Shown: in pieces, positions 52,324 to 60,269 of the stretch | How positions within the stretch are numbered: the stretch's first letter is position 1 | How the letters are laid out: every line of letters begins with the position of its first letter | From: GCA-2720865 sp047630275 | GTDB lineage: Bacteria > Bdellovibrionota > Bacteriovoracia > Bacteriovoracales > Bacteriovoracaceae | NCBI GenBank assembly: GCA_047630275.1 | Contig: JBLHVN010000001.1 | Span: forward strand, 1,364,001 to 1,428,000 | DNA length: 64,000 nucleotides | Direction of reading: 5' to 3' | Program-made: the position numbers and the translations under genes | The notes under the pieces: model-generated | What the model saw: only the letters and a program-made list of their open reading frames with translations | The model's database searches: none | What the model was told of the DNA's origin: nothing

Positions 52324-52335
52324 AGGATTATTATT

Positions 52336-52533
52336 ATGAGTACAGGTACAGTAAAGTTTTTTAATGAAGCAAAAGGTTTTGGTTTTATCACTCCAGAAGA
52401 CGGAGGAGCTGATCTTTTCGTACACGCAACTGGTTTAGACGGTATTTCTTACCTTAACGAAAACGACAAAGTTGAGTATGAAGTAGGCGAAGGTCAAAAA
52501 GGACCATGTGCTGTTCAAGTTAAAAAAATATAA
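52336..52533 (+). CDS. Cold-shock domain protein (CspA family)
   Basis: 65 residues, exactly the size of small Csp proteins. RNA-binding motifs RNP1 (KGFGFITPED) and RNP2 (DLFVHATG) are intact. It binds single-stranded RNA and melts structures. ATG 52336 is chosen over a longer frame from 52231, because the latter adds residues unlike any Csp. The leader is more than 100 bases, as is normal for cspA, and ends in a terminator-like hairpin. A strong terminator follows at 52560. Its own operon. Confidence 0.95.
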   Translation: MSTGTVKFFNEAKGFGFITPEDGGADLFVHATGLDGISYLNENDKVEYEVGEGQKGPCAVQVKKI

Positions 52534-52559
52534 TATTTGAATAAATATATATAGATTTT

Positions 52560-52588
52560 AAAGGGAGCTTTTTAGCTCCCTTTTTTTT
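52560..52588 (+). terminator. Rho-independent terminator of the cold-shock gene
   Basis: AAAGGGAGCT (52560-52569) / AGCTCCCTTT (52574-52583) with a TTTT loop, then continuing T to 52588. Perfect 10-base stem with a T-run. Confidence 0.9.
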
Positions 52589-52593
52589 GGTCT

Positions 52594-53886
52594 TTAATCA
52601 CAGATTCTAGTTAAGCTCTCTGGTAGATCCATAAGGTCTTGCTGTCTTTGCCTTTGCTCACTTGCCGTTCCATTTTCATTCTTTAAATCTTCACGAAAGC
52701 TATCAAGGAGTTGGTCGAAAGCCTCTCGGTCATCTGACTCAAAGCTTGGGCAAAACTCTTCAACGGTAAATTCTTTAAGGGACAGTTTAAAAGGAATCTC
52801 TTCTCTTTGGGTGTCAAAGCTCCTTTGAATTGTTAAGTCAGTTTCATTGATATAACTCATAATGCTGTCGATGATACCCGTGAAGTATTCAGGCATAGAC
52901 TCTTCGTATTCTCTGTATCTCTCTAGGGCCATCTCGGCTCCTTCAGTAAGGTAGGAGTAGATAGCATTAAAAGTCCTAGAGTTAAGGGCATTTTGATCCA
53001 CGATTAACTCAGAAGCTGAAAGAAGTTCATCCATACTGCTGTCTCTAACAAAGTCGAAGTCCTCTTCAATCATCGCCGCGCCGGCCTTTAGAACTGGTTG
53101 CATATAATAGATCAATCCGCCGTACTTTGCGTTGGGATTTCCATAGCCGGTTGAAGGAGTATCAATAAGATATTGCCCAATCTTACGAGAGTAGATATTT
53201 CTCATGGTAATCCTTCTCGAAGCGACTTTTTCAATTCCTTCACGGGCCAGGAGAAGAAGACCGGTCGTCTCAGCGAAGGATTCACTTTCATGGATGCTAT
53301 GGGCGTCGTTATAAGAAGATTGAGCTTCAGGAAGAAAACGCTTATCAAGGCAATGGCCTAGCTCGTGGTAGAGAGAGAACTTCTGCATTTCTTCAAAATC
53401 TAGCTTCTCATTTAAATGATGATACTCAAGGTCTTCGTAAGCGCTTTCAATATTGAGGCCTAAGAGCCTTTCAGTTTCAAGCCTTTGATTAGAATTTGCA
53501 TCTGCATGAAAGACGCCGCAGATCTTATAAACCTTATTGCTGGAATAGCCCTCTGTTAGGGGAAGGGCCACTGCGGAATTCTTAAGAATACTTAAATAAG
53601 TATCAAAGTTCCCAGCTTGATTTGAGGTTAACTCAACACCGGTGAACTCTTTTACATAGTCTTGAATGATGGAAAACCTTTTCTTTTCATTTTCTTTTCC
53701 AAAGACCTTAGCCTTTGCAAAACGCCAATTAATTTCGTCTTTATCAAAGATTAAGATCGGATGGGACTCATTAGGAGTGGCATACTTATCTTGAACATAC
53801 TCAACAAGATTGCTCATCTCAGTCCTGGCAAAGACTAGGTTTGATGAAACTAAGATGGTCGTGGCTAGAATGGCTGACTTAAGCAT
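52594..53886 (-). CDS. Exported HELGH zincin-like metalloprotease of unknown family
   Basis: 430 residues from the ATG at 53886, chosen for its ribosome binding site GGGAG and the signal peptide (KSAILATTILVSSNLVFA); the frame is open to 53979. The zinc motif YHELGHCLDKRF (about residue 190) gives HExxH; the downstream HESESFAETTG may supply the third ligand. The remainder is helical and charged, with a C-terminal Gln/Arg-rich tail. It could be a secreted protease or a gluzincin-like structural relative. No family recognised beyond the zincin motif. It lies on the opposite strand to the cold-shock gene, sharing its terminator region. Confidence 0.75.
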   Translation of the reverse strand: MLKSAILATTILVSSNLVFARTEMSNLVEYVQDKYATPNESHPILIFDKDEINWRFAKAKVFGKENEKKRFSIIQDYVKEFTGVELTSNQAGNFDTYLSILKNSAVALPLTEGYSSNKVYKICGVFHADANSNQRLETERLLGLNIESAYEDLEYHHLNEKLDFEEMQKFSLYHELGHCLDKRFLPEAQSSYNDAHSIHESESFAETTGLLLLAREGIEKVASRRITMRNIYSRKIGQYLIDTPSTGYGNPNAKYGGLIYYMQPVLKAGAAMIEEDFDFVRDSSMDELLSASELIVDQNALNSRTFNAIYSYLTEGAEMALERYREYEESMPEYFTGIIDSIMSYINETDLTIQRSFDTQREEIPFKLSLKEFTVEEFCPSFESDDREAFDQLLDSFREDLKNENGTASEQRQRQQDLMDLPESLTRICD

Positions 53887-54270
53887 TAGATCTCCCTGTG
53901 TTTGGATGCTTATCTTCTTAACATAAGAGGCCCCTGAGAGATCCCTGAGAGGTGAATGCCTGTAATGAGGGCCCGTCATGAGGTCTTAGTGAATAGGCGT
54001 GACGAAGCTAAGATATTGAATCTTCATACTAATTCTTGCATCCTCTTACAATTGGCCAAAATCTTAGCTTATATAAAGAATAGATTCCCGAGTGCATAGG
54101 TCGGGTAAGCGGGTGAATTACCGGTAATCACGTTAGCGCCAAATCCATGACGAAGAAAGATTAAAGCTTATCCTTACAGAAGAGGAGTTTTAATTGACAG
54201 AATCACTCATAGAGGAAAAAGTTTATAGGTAAAATTCAAATTATTGATTAGCTTTTAAGGAGGAAAGTCT
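53887..54270. other. 384-base intergenic region before the Agl-like motor operon
   Basis: No gene is seen. It holds leaders of two divergent genes. An imperfect palindrome GTG-A-ATTACCGGTAAT-CAC lies at 54113-54131 (12-base perfect core 54117-54128), which may be an operator or a hairpin. A TTGACA occurs at 54194-54199, but the nearest TATAG-like -10 is 23 bases away. The strong AAGGAGG ribosome binding site before 54271 closes the region. No tRNA or known riboswitch core was found. Confidence 0.5.
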
Positions 54271-54975
54271 ATGAATATCGTGGAACAGTTTCAGGCCGGT
54301 GGATTCTTTATGTATTTCATCTTGTTATTTCTCGTACTAACCGTGGTATTTATCTTCGAAAGATTCTATGCCCTCTACGCTACGTACAAAGCAGCCCCAA
54401 CAGATTTTAGAAACAAGCTCTTAACCTTTATAGGTCAAGGTGATTATAAATCAGCCAAAGACTTTGCTGAAGCAGACGCTAATAAGTCTAGCTTAAGTAG
54501 AGTGGCCGCCGTTGGAATTAAGATGCGTTCATTAGGGGCAGGAGACGAAGCTCTTCAGGCCAGAATGGATGAACAACTTTCAAAAGAAATTTCTAGTTAT
54601 GATAAGAGAACTGGTTTTCTTGCCATGTTTGGTAACGTTTCAACTCTTTTTGGACTTCTTGGAACGGTAACTGGTTTGATCAGTTCATTCGCCGGTGTTG
54701 CAGCGGCCTCTCCAGTTGAGAGGGCCAATCTTTTATCTCAAGGTATCTCTGAAGCCCTAAACTCTACGGCTTTTGGATTAGTGGCTGCGATTCCAGCCCT
54801 TGTTGCCTATGCCATTTACCAAAATAGAACTGAAAAGATCGTCAGCAGCCTTACCGAAAGCGCTAGTGAGATCTACCATGACCTTCTTTTTTATACAGAA
54901 AGTCATTCAGAAGAAGAGTCAATGACTCCTCTTAAGTCTTCAACAGATTCTCAAACGGATATGACGAGAAACTAG
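54271..54975 (+). CDS. ExbB/TolQ/AglR-type proton channel subunit
   Basis: 234 residues with three membrane helices. The MotA/TolQ/ExbB core is clear: FLAMFGNVSTLFGLLGTVTG, then EALNSTAFGLVAAIPALVAY. It would form a pentamer around ExbD-type partners and use the proton motive force. The neighbourhood (two ExbD genes, TPR, AgmX/PglI-like) is that of the gliding motor AglR-AglQ-AglS in Myxococcus rather than of TonB-dependent uptake. An excellent ribosome binding site, AAGGAGGAAAG, precedes the ATG. The C-terminal 30 residues are acidic and Ser/Thr-rich. Confidence 0.9.
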   Translation: MNIVEQFQAGGFFMYFILLFLVLTVVFIFERFYALYATYKAAPTDFRNKLLTFIGQGDYKSAKDFAEADANKSSLSRVAAVGIKMRSLGAGDEALQARMDEQLSKEISSYDKRTGFLAMFGNVSTLFGLLGTVTGLISSFAGVAAASPVERANLLSQGISEALNSTAFGLVAAIPALVAYAIYQNRTEKIVSSLTESASEIYHDLLFYTESHSEEESMTPLKSSTDSQTDMTRN

Positions 54976-55018
54976 AAGAATTTTTTAAGAACGATAATAT
55001 CTAAGGACTAGGATTATT

Positions 55019-55501
55019 ATGCGTAAGAAGATTGGACTCGGTACTAAGAAAGAGCTTGATGCTCAGCTTAACCTGACACCTTTTATTGATTTACTTTCCA
55101 CTATGGTTTGTTTCCTCCTTATAACAGCGGTGTGGATAGAAATCGGAACTGTTGAAGTTAAGCAAAGTCACGGAAGTGCCGCAAAGACTCAAAAAAGTGA
55201 ATCCTTTGACCTAGATATTATCTTTAAAAACGACAAAGAAGTCAGAGTCGATCTTAAGAAAGGCTCTAAGCGTGTTCGTAGGCTTATCGTCAAAGATGAA
55301 AACTTTGAATCAATGATGGTTAAGCTAAATACGCAGATCAAAGAAAACATTCTCGTGTTTAAAAAGAAAGCCATTGATATCGCTACAGCAACGGTGACTC
55401 CTAAGAGTTCTGTTGATTACGGTAGTTTGATTATGACTCTCGATGTTTTACGAAAAAATAAGATCGTAAACATCGGTGTTCTAACGGCAAAGGGTAACTA
55501 A
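55019..55501 (+). CDS. ExbD/TolR-type proton channel subunit (first copy)
   Basis: 160 residues. A basic N-terminus (RKKIGLGTKKE) precedes a single membrane helix with the conserved Asp (LTPFIDLLSTMVCFLLITAVW), which carries protons in the ExbB pore. The periplasmic domain of about 110 residues is mixed alpha/beta, typical for ExbD/TolR. It probably corresponds to AglQ or AglS. Its stop shares one base with the next start (TAATG at 55501). Confidence 0.88.
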   Translation: MRKKIGLGTKKELDAQLNLTPFIDLLSTMVCFLLITAVWIEIGTVEVKQSHGSAAKTQKSESFDLDIIFKNDKEVRVDLKKGSKRVRRLIVKDENFESMMVKLNTQIKENILVFKKKAIDIATATVTPKSSVDYGSLIMTLDVLRKNKIVNIGVLTAKGN

Positions 55502-56016
55502 TGATCTTAAATCAAAGCTTGGTGGCGTCTGACGCATTTGAAAAACACCTTATCAATAGAAAGAGAAAGAAGCACTGGGGTATCAAGGCCATGGGCTTTA
55601 CCCTCATGTTAACTTCCATGGTTGATATGTTCAGTATGCTGGTTGTCTTCTTACTTCAAACCTTTTCAAGCTCACCTGAGATCATGGTGACAAAGGGGAT
55701 TCAGATTCCTGATTCAATTACTCCATCCGTTGTAAAAGAAGCGCCGGTTTTGGCCCTTTCTAAAGATGGGAATATGTACTTAGATCAAAAGCTTGTGGGT
55801 AAAACCATAAGCATCTTAAAGAAACCAAATGACCTCTTAAACAAATTAAATACCATAAAGTCTCAGTGGACAAAAAGCCACTCAACTCCATTTTCTGGTG
55901 AGATTAACTTACAAGCTGATAAAGAGATTAAGTCGACTTCAGTAGCTACAATTATGGGGATCTTGACCACGAGTCAGTTTCAATCCATTGAGTTAGCGGT
56001 GATAGGGCATCGATAG
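55501..56016 (+). CDS. ExbD/TolR-type proton channel subunit (second copy)
   Basis: 171 residues. The single helix reads LMLTSMVDMFSMLVVFLLQTF, with the Asp in the MVDM position, so it is also proton-competent. The basic N-terminus (NRKRKKHWGIK) is cytoplasmic. Two different ExbD subunits with one ExbB are the hallmark of the Myxococcus AglRQS motor. The stop overlaps the next gene start (GTG at 56016). The family call is firm; the Agl assignment is inference from context. Confidence 0.86.
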   Translation: MILNQSLVASDAFEKHLINRKRKKHWGIKAMGFTLMLTSMVDMFSMLVVFLLQTFSSSPEIMVTKGIQIPDSITPSVVKEAPVLALSKDGNMYLDQKLVGKTISILKKPNDLLNKLNTIKSQWTKSHSTPFSGEINLQADKEIKSTSVATIMGILTTSQFQSIELAVIGHR

Positions 56017-58796
56017 TGAAACAAGGACTGCTTCTCTTTATTCTTCTTTGTTTTACCTCTAATTCTTATAGTGCTGACTCAAAGTATTTAATCAGTGAAA
56101 TGGAGAAACTTAGGGACTCTTTGTCCTTAGAAGATCCAGCGCGGATTGACCTAACTTTAAGATTAGCCGATCTCTACTTTGATGATTCAATCAAAGAAGG
56201 TAACGAAGCTGATTATAAAACCTTAAAGAATAATCGTCTTAAGGCTTTTGACTTATACAAGCATAGCTTAAGCGTTACTAACGTAAACGAACTGACTAAA
56301 TTAAAGATTAAGTTTCAAATGGCCAGGCTCTTAAGCCGCCTTGAAGAATTCAAAAAGGCCGAAGCCTACTATAGTGAGGTTTTAAATCATAAAAACGTTC
56401 CTCCTAAAATGAAGGAGCAATCTTCCTTGGCCCTCGCCGAGTGGTTTGAAGAAGACGCCAAGTATAAAAAATCAGAAAAGCATTATGATATGGCCATAAG
56501 TCTTTGTAAGACTAAGACAGCTTGTAATTATGCTCACTACCGAAAGGCCTGGCTTTACTTTAAAGATACTAAATTAGAGAAGGCCATCTCTGAGATGAAG
56601 GCCTCACTATGGTCAAGTGAAACTGAGATTAGAGAATCTTCTCTTCAAGATCTTATTCTCTTTATGTCTAATAATATGACTGAAGGTGAGGCAGAGCTTG
56701 AGACTATAAAAGAAATTGTTGAAAAGACAAACAGACCTGTCCTTGTACAAAAGATGGCAGAAGCCTTTTATGTAGCGGGAAACAGAAAAGCTGGCTCTAA
56801 TCTATTAACTTATATAAATCAGCAGTCTCCGAGCCTTTATTTTGAAGTTAGGCTACTAGAAGAAGTCTATGGCTTTAGAAAATGGGAAAAGGTTGGTGAA
56901 TTCTTAACGTCTTTAGAGAAAAGAAGCTCTGTTGATATTCCCGCAAAGAAAGAGCATGCCGATGAAGTCTTAAAGATCTTTAGACGTTTCTTAGTTCAAA
57001 TTGATTCTGAGGCCACAGTTGTTGAAGACCTTAATCCTTATTTAAAGCGGTCTATTGATATTTATTTGAATATCTATCCAAATGATGATCTTAGAAAGAA
57101 ACTTCAAGAAGGATGGCTAAAGGCCGAAACATCTGAAGTTGCAAAGGTTGAAAGAATTGGAAAATGGATAGAGGAGGATACCGCCTTTGGTCTAAATCAG
57201 AGTCATATAAGAAAACTAAGACAAACCAGGCTTTCCTTGGCTCAAAAACTGAAACTCTCAGACATTGTCATTGCTGAATCTAAGGCCATTGTTAAGATTC
57301 TTGGCGAAACAGATGAGGCTAAAGAATTTCATTATGTAACGGCTAGAGAGTACTACACACAAAAGAAGTATGATCAGGCCCTTCCTTTATTTCAAAAATT
57401 AATTAACGATCCTAATAATAAGGTAGAGCTTAATAAATGGGCGCTCCTTTCTCAAAATCTTGTTCTTGATATCTATAATGGTAGAGGTGAATACGCTAAT
57501 ATCGTAAAGCAAGTGGCCTTATGGACTGATATTACAAAAGATTCTAAAGACAAAAAAGTTGTAAGTGAAAATAAGCAAATGGATCAGTTGAAGATCGATG
57601 CGCGCTTTGCTCTTGCTGTAAAGATGAAAGAGAGTCCCGAGTCTTTAAAGACCTTTTATGACTTTTGTTTTGCTGGCATTAAGCCCGCTAAGTCTTGCAG
57701 CAATGCTAAGGTTCTTGCCATCAAGATGGAAGATCAGGAAAAAGTGATCAGCCTCCTTGAAAAAGAAGGAGATAAGAAAACCCTTATGACCGAGTATGAA
57801 CTTATGGGGCGCTTTAGTGATGCTGCTGCTCTTCAAGAGAAGTTTAACCTTAACCATAAGTCAGACACGACAGTCTTTTTAAAGATCGCACTTCTTTATG
57901 AGCTTGATAATAATCTTAAAGAGCGCGATAGAATCTTAAAGAAACTTATCAGAAAGATAAAACGCGATAAAAGCATTCCTGAAAAGTATGAAGGGGCCAT
58001 CTACCTTACTCTCAAAGATGCCGGGATGATTGATGGTTCATCGTTAGCTCTTCCTTGGTCCTTAAAAAGAAAGCTTAGGCTCGCTACAACCTTTGAACAA
58101 GTTAAGCCCAATAAGAAGACTCAAAAGCTAATCTTAAGCCAAACTAAGAGTCAGGGGCCCGTGTGGTCTCGCCTAGTCTTAAAGAAAGTTCAAAAGGACT
58201 TCTTTAAGATCGGAAAAATTAGCTTTTATGGGCGTGCAAGTGCTTATCGTTTTAAAAAGAGAACTAAAGGAATTGCTAGGTTTGCTAAAGTGGCTAAGGG
58301 TCATCTCAATGGGGCTGATCTTGAGACCAGGACTTATCTTCTTCATATGTTAGAGCGCGCCTATGGGCAGCTTGTAGAAGACATCTTGGCCACACCTCTT
58401 CCTCCAGACTTAGACGAAGCAACTATGGCAGCTGTACAGATCAAGCTGCAAAACATGAGTGATCCCTTTGAAAAAGTAAGAAGTGACTATAACCGTCTTC
58501 TTGAAGAGCAGTTATTAGAGTTAAAAGAGGCTGATCAAGTTCGTATCAAGGCCAATCTTGATACAAGAATCACTGATTATTCTGAGTTAGTTCCACTTGA
58601 AGAAATTGCCGAGGAAAGCTTGGCCTCACTTGACCAAGAGCTTATAGAAAAAGAAAAAGCGAAGCTTTTAAAGTTTCCTTCAAATAAGGAATCTCTTACG
58701 AACCTGATGAATTATTATCAAAATGCTAAGAGACCAAGGCTTCAAGCCTACTTTACCGGACGCTTAGAGAGTAGGGAGAAATCGAGTGAACTTTAA
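56016..58796 (+). CDS. Exported TPR-repeat protein of the Agl-like motor operon
   Basis: 926 residues, GTG start. A signal peptide (GLLLFILLCFTSNSYS) leads to an almost wholly helical protein with tetratricopeptide-like units, for example KIKFQMARLLSRLEEFKKAEAYY split over two helices, and ALAEWFEEDAKYKKSEKHYDMA. The C-terminal third is basic and then acidic. In Myxococcus, AglT and PglI are TPR proteins coupled to the same motor; this protein has a similar context. It would scaffold periplasmic parts of the machine. Stop overlaps the next gene by 11 bases. Confidence 0.8.
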   Translation: MKQGLLLFILLCFTSNSYSADSKYLISEMEKLRDSLSLEDPARIDLTLRLADLYFDDSIKEGNEADYKTLKNNRLKAFDLYKHSLSVTNVNELTKLKIKFQMARLLSRLEEFKKAEAYYSEVLNHKNVPPKMKEQSSLALAEWFEEDAKYKKSEKHYDMAISLCKTKTACNYAHYRKAWLYFKDTKLEKAISEMKASLWSSETEIRESSLQDLILFMSNNMTEGEAELETIKEIVEKTNRPVLVQKMAEAFYVAGNRKAGSNLLTYINQQSPSLYFEVRLLEEVYGFRKWEKVGEFLTSLEKRSSVDIPAKKEHADEVLKIFRRFLVQIDSEATVVEDLNPYLKRSIDIYLNIYPNDDLRKKLQEGWLKAETSEVAKVERIGKWIEEDTAFGLNQSHIRKLRQTRLSLAQKLKLSDIVIAESKAIVKILGETDEAKEFHYVTAREYYTQKKYDQALPLFQKLINDPNNKVELNKWALLSQNLVLDIYNGRGEYANIVKQVALWTDITKDSKDKKVVSENKQMDQLKIDARFALAVKMKESPESLKTFYDFCFAGIKPAKSCSNAKVLAIKMEDQEKVISLLEKEGDKKTLMTEYELMGRFSDAAALQEKFNLNHKSDTTVFLKIALLYELDNNLKERDRILKKLIRKIKRDKSIPEKYEGAIYLTLKDAGMIDGSSLALPWSLKRKLRLATTFEQVKPNKKTQKLILSQTKSQGPVWSRLVLKKVQKDFFKIGKISFYGRASAYRFKKRTKGIARFAKVAKGHLNGADLETRTYLLHMLERAYGQLVEDILATPLPPDLDEATMAAVQIKLQNMSDPFEKVRSDYNRLLEEQLLELKEADQVRIKANLDTRITDYSELVPLEEIAEESLASLDQELIEKEKAKLLKFPSNKESLTNLMNYYQNAKRPRLQAYFTGRLESREKSSEL

Positions 58797-59055
58797 TAAA
58801 CTAATCTTGCTTCTTATTTTAACAATAAGCTTCAGTGTTAGTGCTGCTGATAATAAAACAAAAACAAAGTCTAAGGTGAAGTTTAAGGCTTCAAGCCGGA
58901 TTGATTTTGAATCCCTCTTAATTGAAGGGGAGCGGAAGAAACCAGAAATGGCCGTGGTCACAGGAAATATTGGTGAAAAAGATTCGGGACTCTTAAAGTT
59001 CAGGGCCGATTTTACAGATGTTATGGCAGATGACCTTGGGGAGAGTATCGAATGA
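58786..59055 (+). CDS. Small exported protein of unknown function
   Basis: 89 residues, GTG start overlapping the TPR gene. A signal peptide (LILLLILTISFSVSAADN) precedes a short basic then acidic mature chain (about 65 residues) with SRIDFESLLIEGERKKPEMA. Its stop overlaps the AgmX-like gene by 4 bases (ATGA). A similar short linker protein often lies next to AgmX-like genes in this bacterial group, but I do not recognise the family. It may bridge the motor to the outer membrane. Confidence 0.7.
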   Translation: MNFNKLILLLILTISFSVSAADNKTKTKSKVKFKASSRIDFESLLIEGERKKPEMAVVTGNIGEKDSGLLKFRADFTDVMADDLGESIE

Positions 59056-60257
59056 TTGCTATTGAAACGGAATCGGGTGAACTGGTTAAAGTTCTAAAGA
59101 ATATCTCAGGAGGAGAGTTTGGTCTTCATGAGCAGTTTGGCTTTATCAGTAAAAAACGCGCCGATGAAAGATATGGTTCGAAGAAGCGGCAAGGCTTTGA
59201 GTTTCAGAGAAATGATTGGACCTGCTCATTTAACTTAAGCCAAAAAGATGACCGATTCTTAGTAGGAGGCATGGAAGCTTGTTCTGCCCTTCAACTTGAT
59301 GACGGTTGGCTCTTAGAAACCCCTAATGGAAAGTTTAAGCTCATCCAGGGGGGGCAGGCCTCTATTGATACCCTTCTTACGGATCAAGCAGATAAAGCGC
59401 CGTGGATGGAGCGTTTACCTGAAGTCTTTTTTGCTCTTCTCTTTTTATTGATTCCTTTAGTTTACTTTCTACAAGGGTCTCCTGAAAAAGAAGCTTTAGA
59501 AGAAAAGGTGATTGAACCTATTACCGTTACAATTATTAAAAAAGTTAAAACAGTTAATGTTCAGCAGAATGTTAATCCTAATATAAAAGTTAAGCCTCTT
59601 ACCAAAGCGGAAGTTTCCAAAAGGGCCGTCAATAGAAACCTTGGCTTTCTAGGCATGGTTGGCTCTAAGAACCTTAAAGATGCTGTGGGCGGAGTCCCTA
59701 CCAAGCTAGAGAAGGCCACGGCCGGAGCTGGTCCTGGTGGAGACGCCGGATCTGGCGGAGAGGTTCTGACTAACCTTGGAAAGGGACTTAAGAAAACCAC
59801 AGTCGGTAATACTGGTGTCGCCGGTCTTGGCGGAAAGCTTGTCACAAAAGGAACTTCTGGTGGAGGAAAGGGCGGTTATGGAAATACCCGCGTGGCCTCA
59901 GGATCAGGAAAAGGAATCTCGGCCATCGCCGTATCAAGTTCAGATGTGGTGCTTGAAGGTGGTATTAGCCGTTATGCTATCAACGCTACTATTGCAAAGT
60001 ATCTCAATCAAGTAAGGCGCTGTTATGAAACTCAGTTAAAGACAAAGCCAACTATCCAAGGGCTTGTACAGATGAGCTTTGAGATTGGCGCTTCAGGGAT
60101 GCTTAACTTTGCAAATGTCTCAAGGACTTCGTTAAAAGATAAGCCTACAGAGCAATGTATTGTGAATAAGATGATGACTTGGCAATTTCCAAAACCTAAG
60201 GGTGGAGTAAAGGTTCCAGTTAAATATCCATTTATGCTTAGACCAGTTGGTCAGTAA
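59052..60257 (+). CDS. AgmX/PglI C-terminal domain protein (TonB-like)
   Basis: 401 residues. The first about 130 residues form a cytoplasmic domain, possibly FHA-like (DDGWLLETPNGKFKLIQGG), a membrane helix follows (VFFALLFLLIPLVYFL, about 125-140), then a Lys/Gly-rich flexible periplasmic linker (AGAGPGGDAGSGGE, GTSGGGKGGYGN) and a C-terminal domain (YAINATIAKYLNQVRRCYE, IQGLVQMSFEIGASGMLN, CIVNKMMTWQFPKPKGG), matching the AgmX/PglI C-terminal domain, which is a TonB-like force-transmitting module. This is the strongest marker that the operon is an Agl-type motor. No signal sequence at the N-terminus, as expected for AgmX relatives. Confidence 0.87.
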   Translation: MIAIETESGELVKVLKNISGGEFGLHEQFGFISKKRADERYGSKKRQGFEFQRNDWTCSFNLSQKDDRFLVGGMEACSALQLDDGWLLETPNGKFKLIQGGQASIDTLLTDQADKAPWMERLPEVFFALLFLLIPLVYFLQGSPEKEALEEKVIEPITVTIIKKVKTVNVQQNVNPNIKVKPLTKAEVSKRAVNRNLGFLGMVGSKNLKDAVGGVPTKLEKATAGAGPGGDAGSGGEVLTNLGKGLKKTTVGNTGVAGLGGKLVTKGTSGGGKGGYGNTRVASGSGKGISAIAVSSSDVVLEGGISRYAINATIAKYLNQVRRCYETQLKTKPTIQGLVQMSFEIGASGMLNFANVSRTSLKDKPTEQCIVNKMMTWQFPKPKGGVKVPVKYPFMLRPVGQ

Positions 60258-60269
60258 GAAGAGTAAGCT

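Noticed and set aside
52231..52335. N-terminal extension of the cold-shock gene frame
   Set aside because: The residues are unlike any Csp and the region contains a terminator-like hairpin; the ATG at 52336 with AGGA is the real start.
54085..54190. GGTAAGCGGGTGAATTACC looked like one helix of a c-di-GMP-I (GEMM) riboswitch
   Set aside because: The conserved upstream core (GGGCAAACC and GACGCAAAGCC segments) is not present; only one short hairpin matches.
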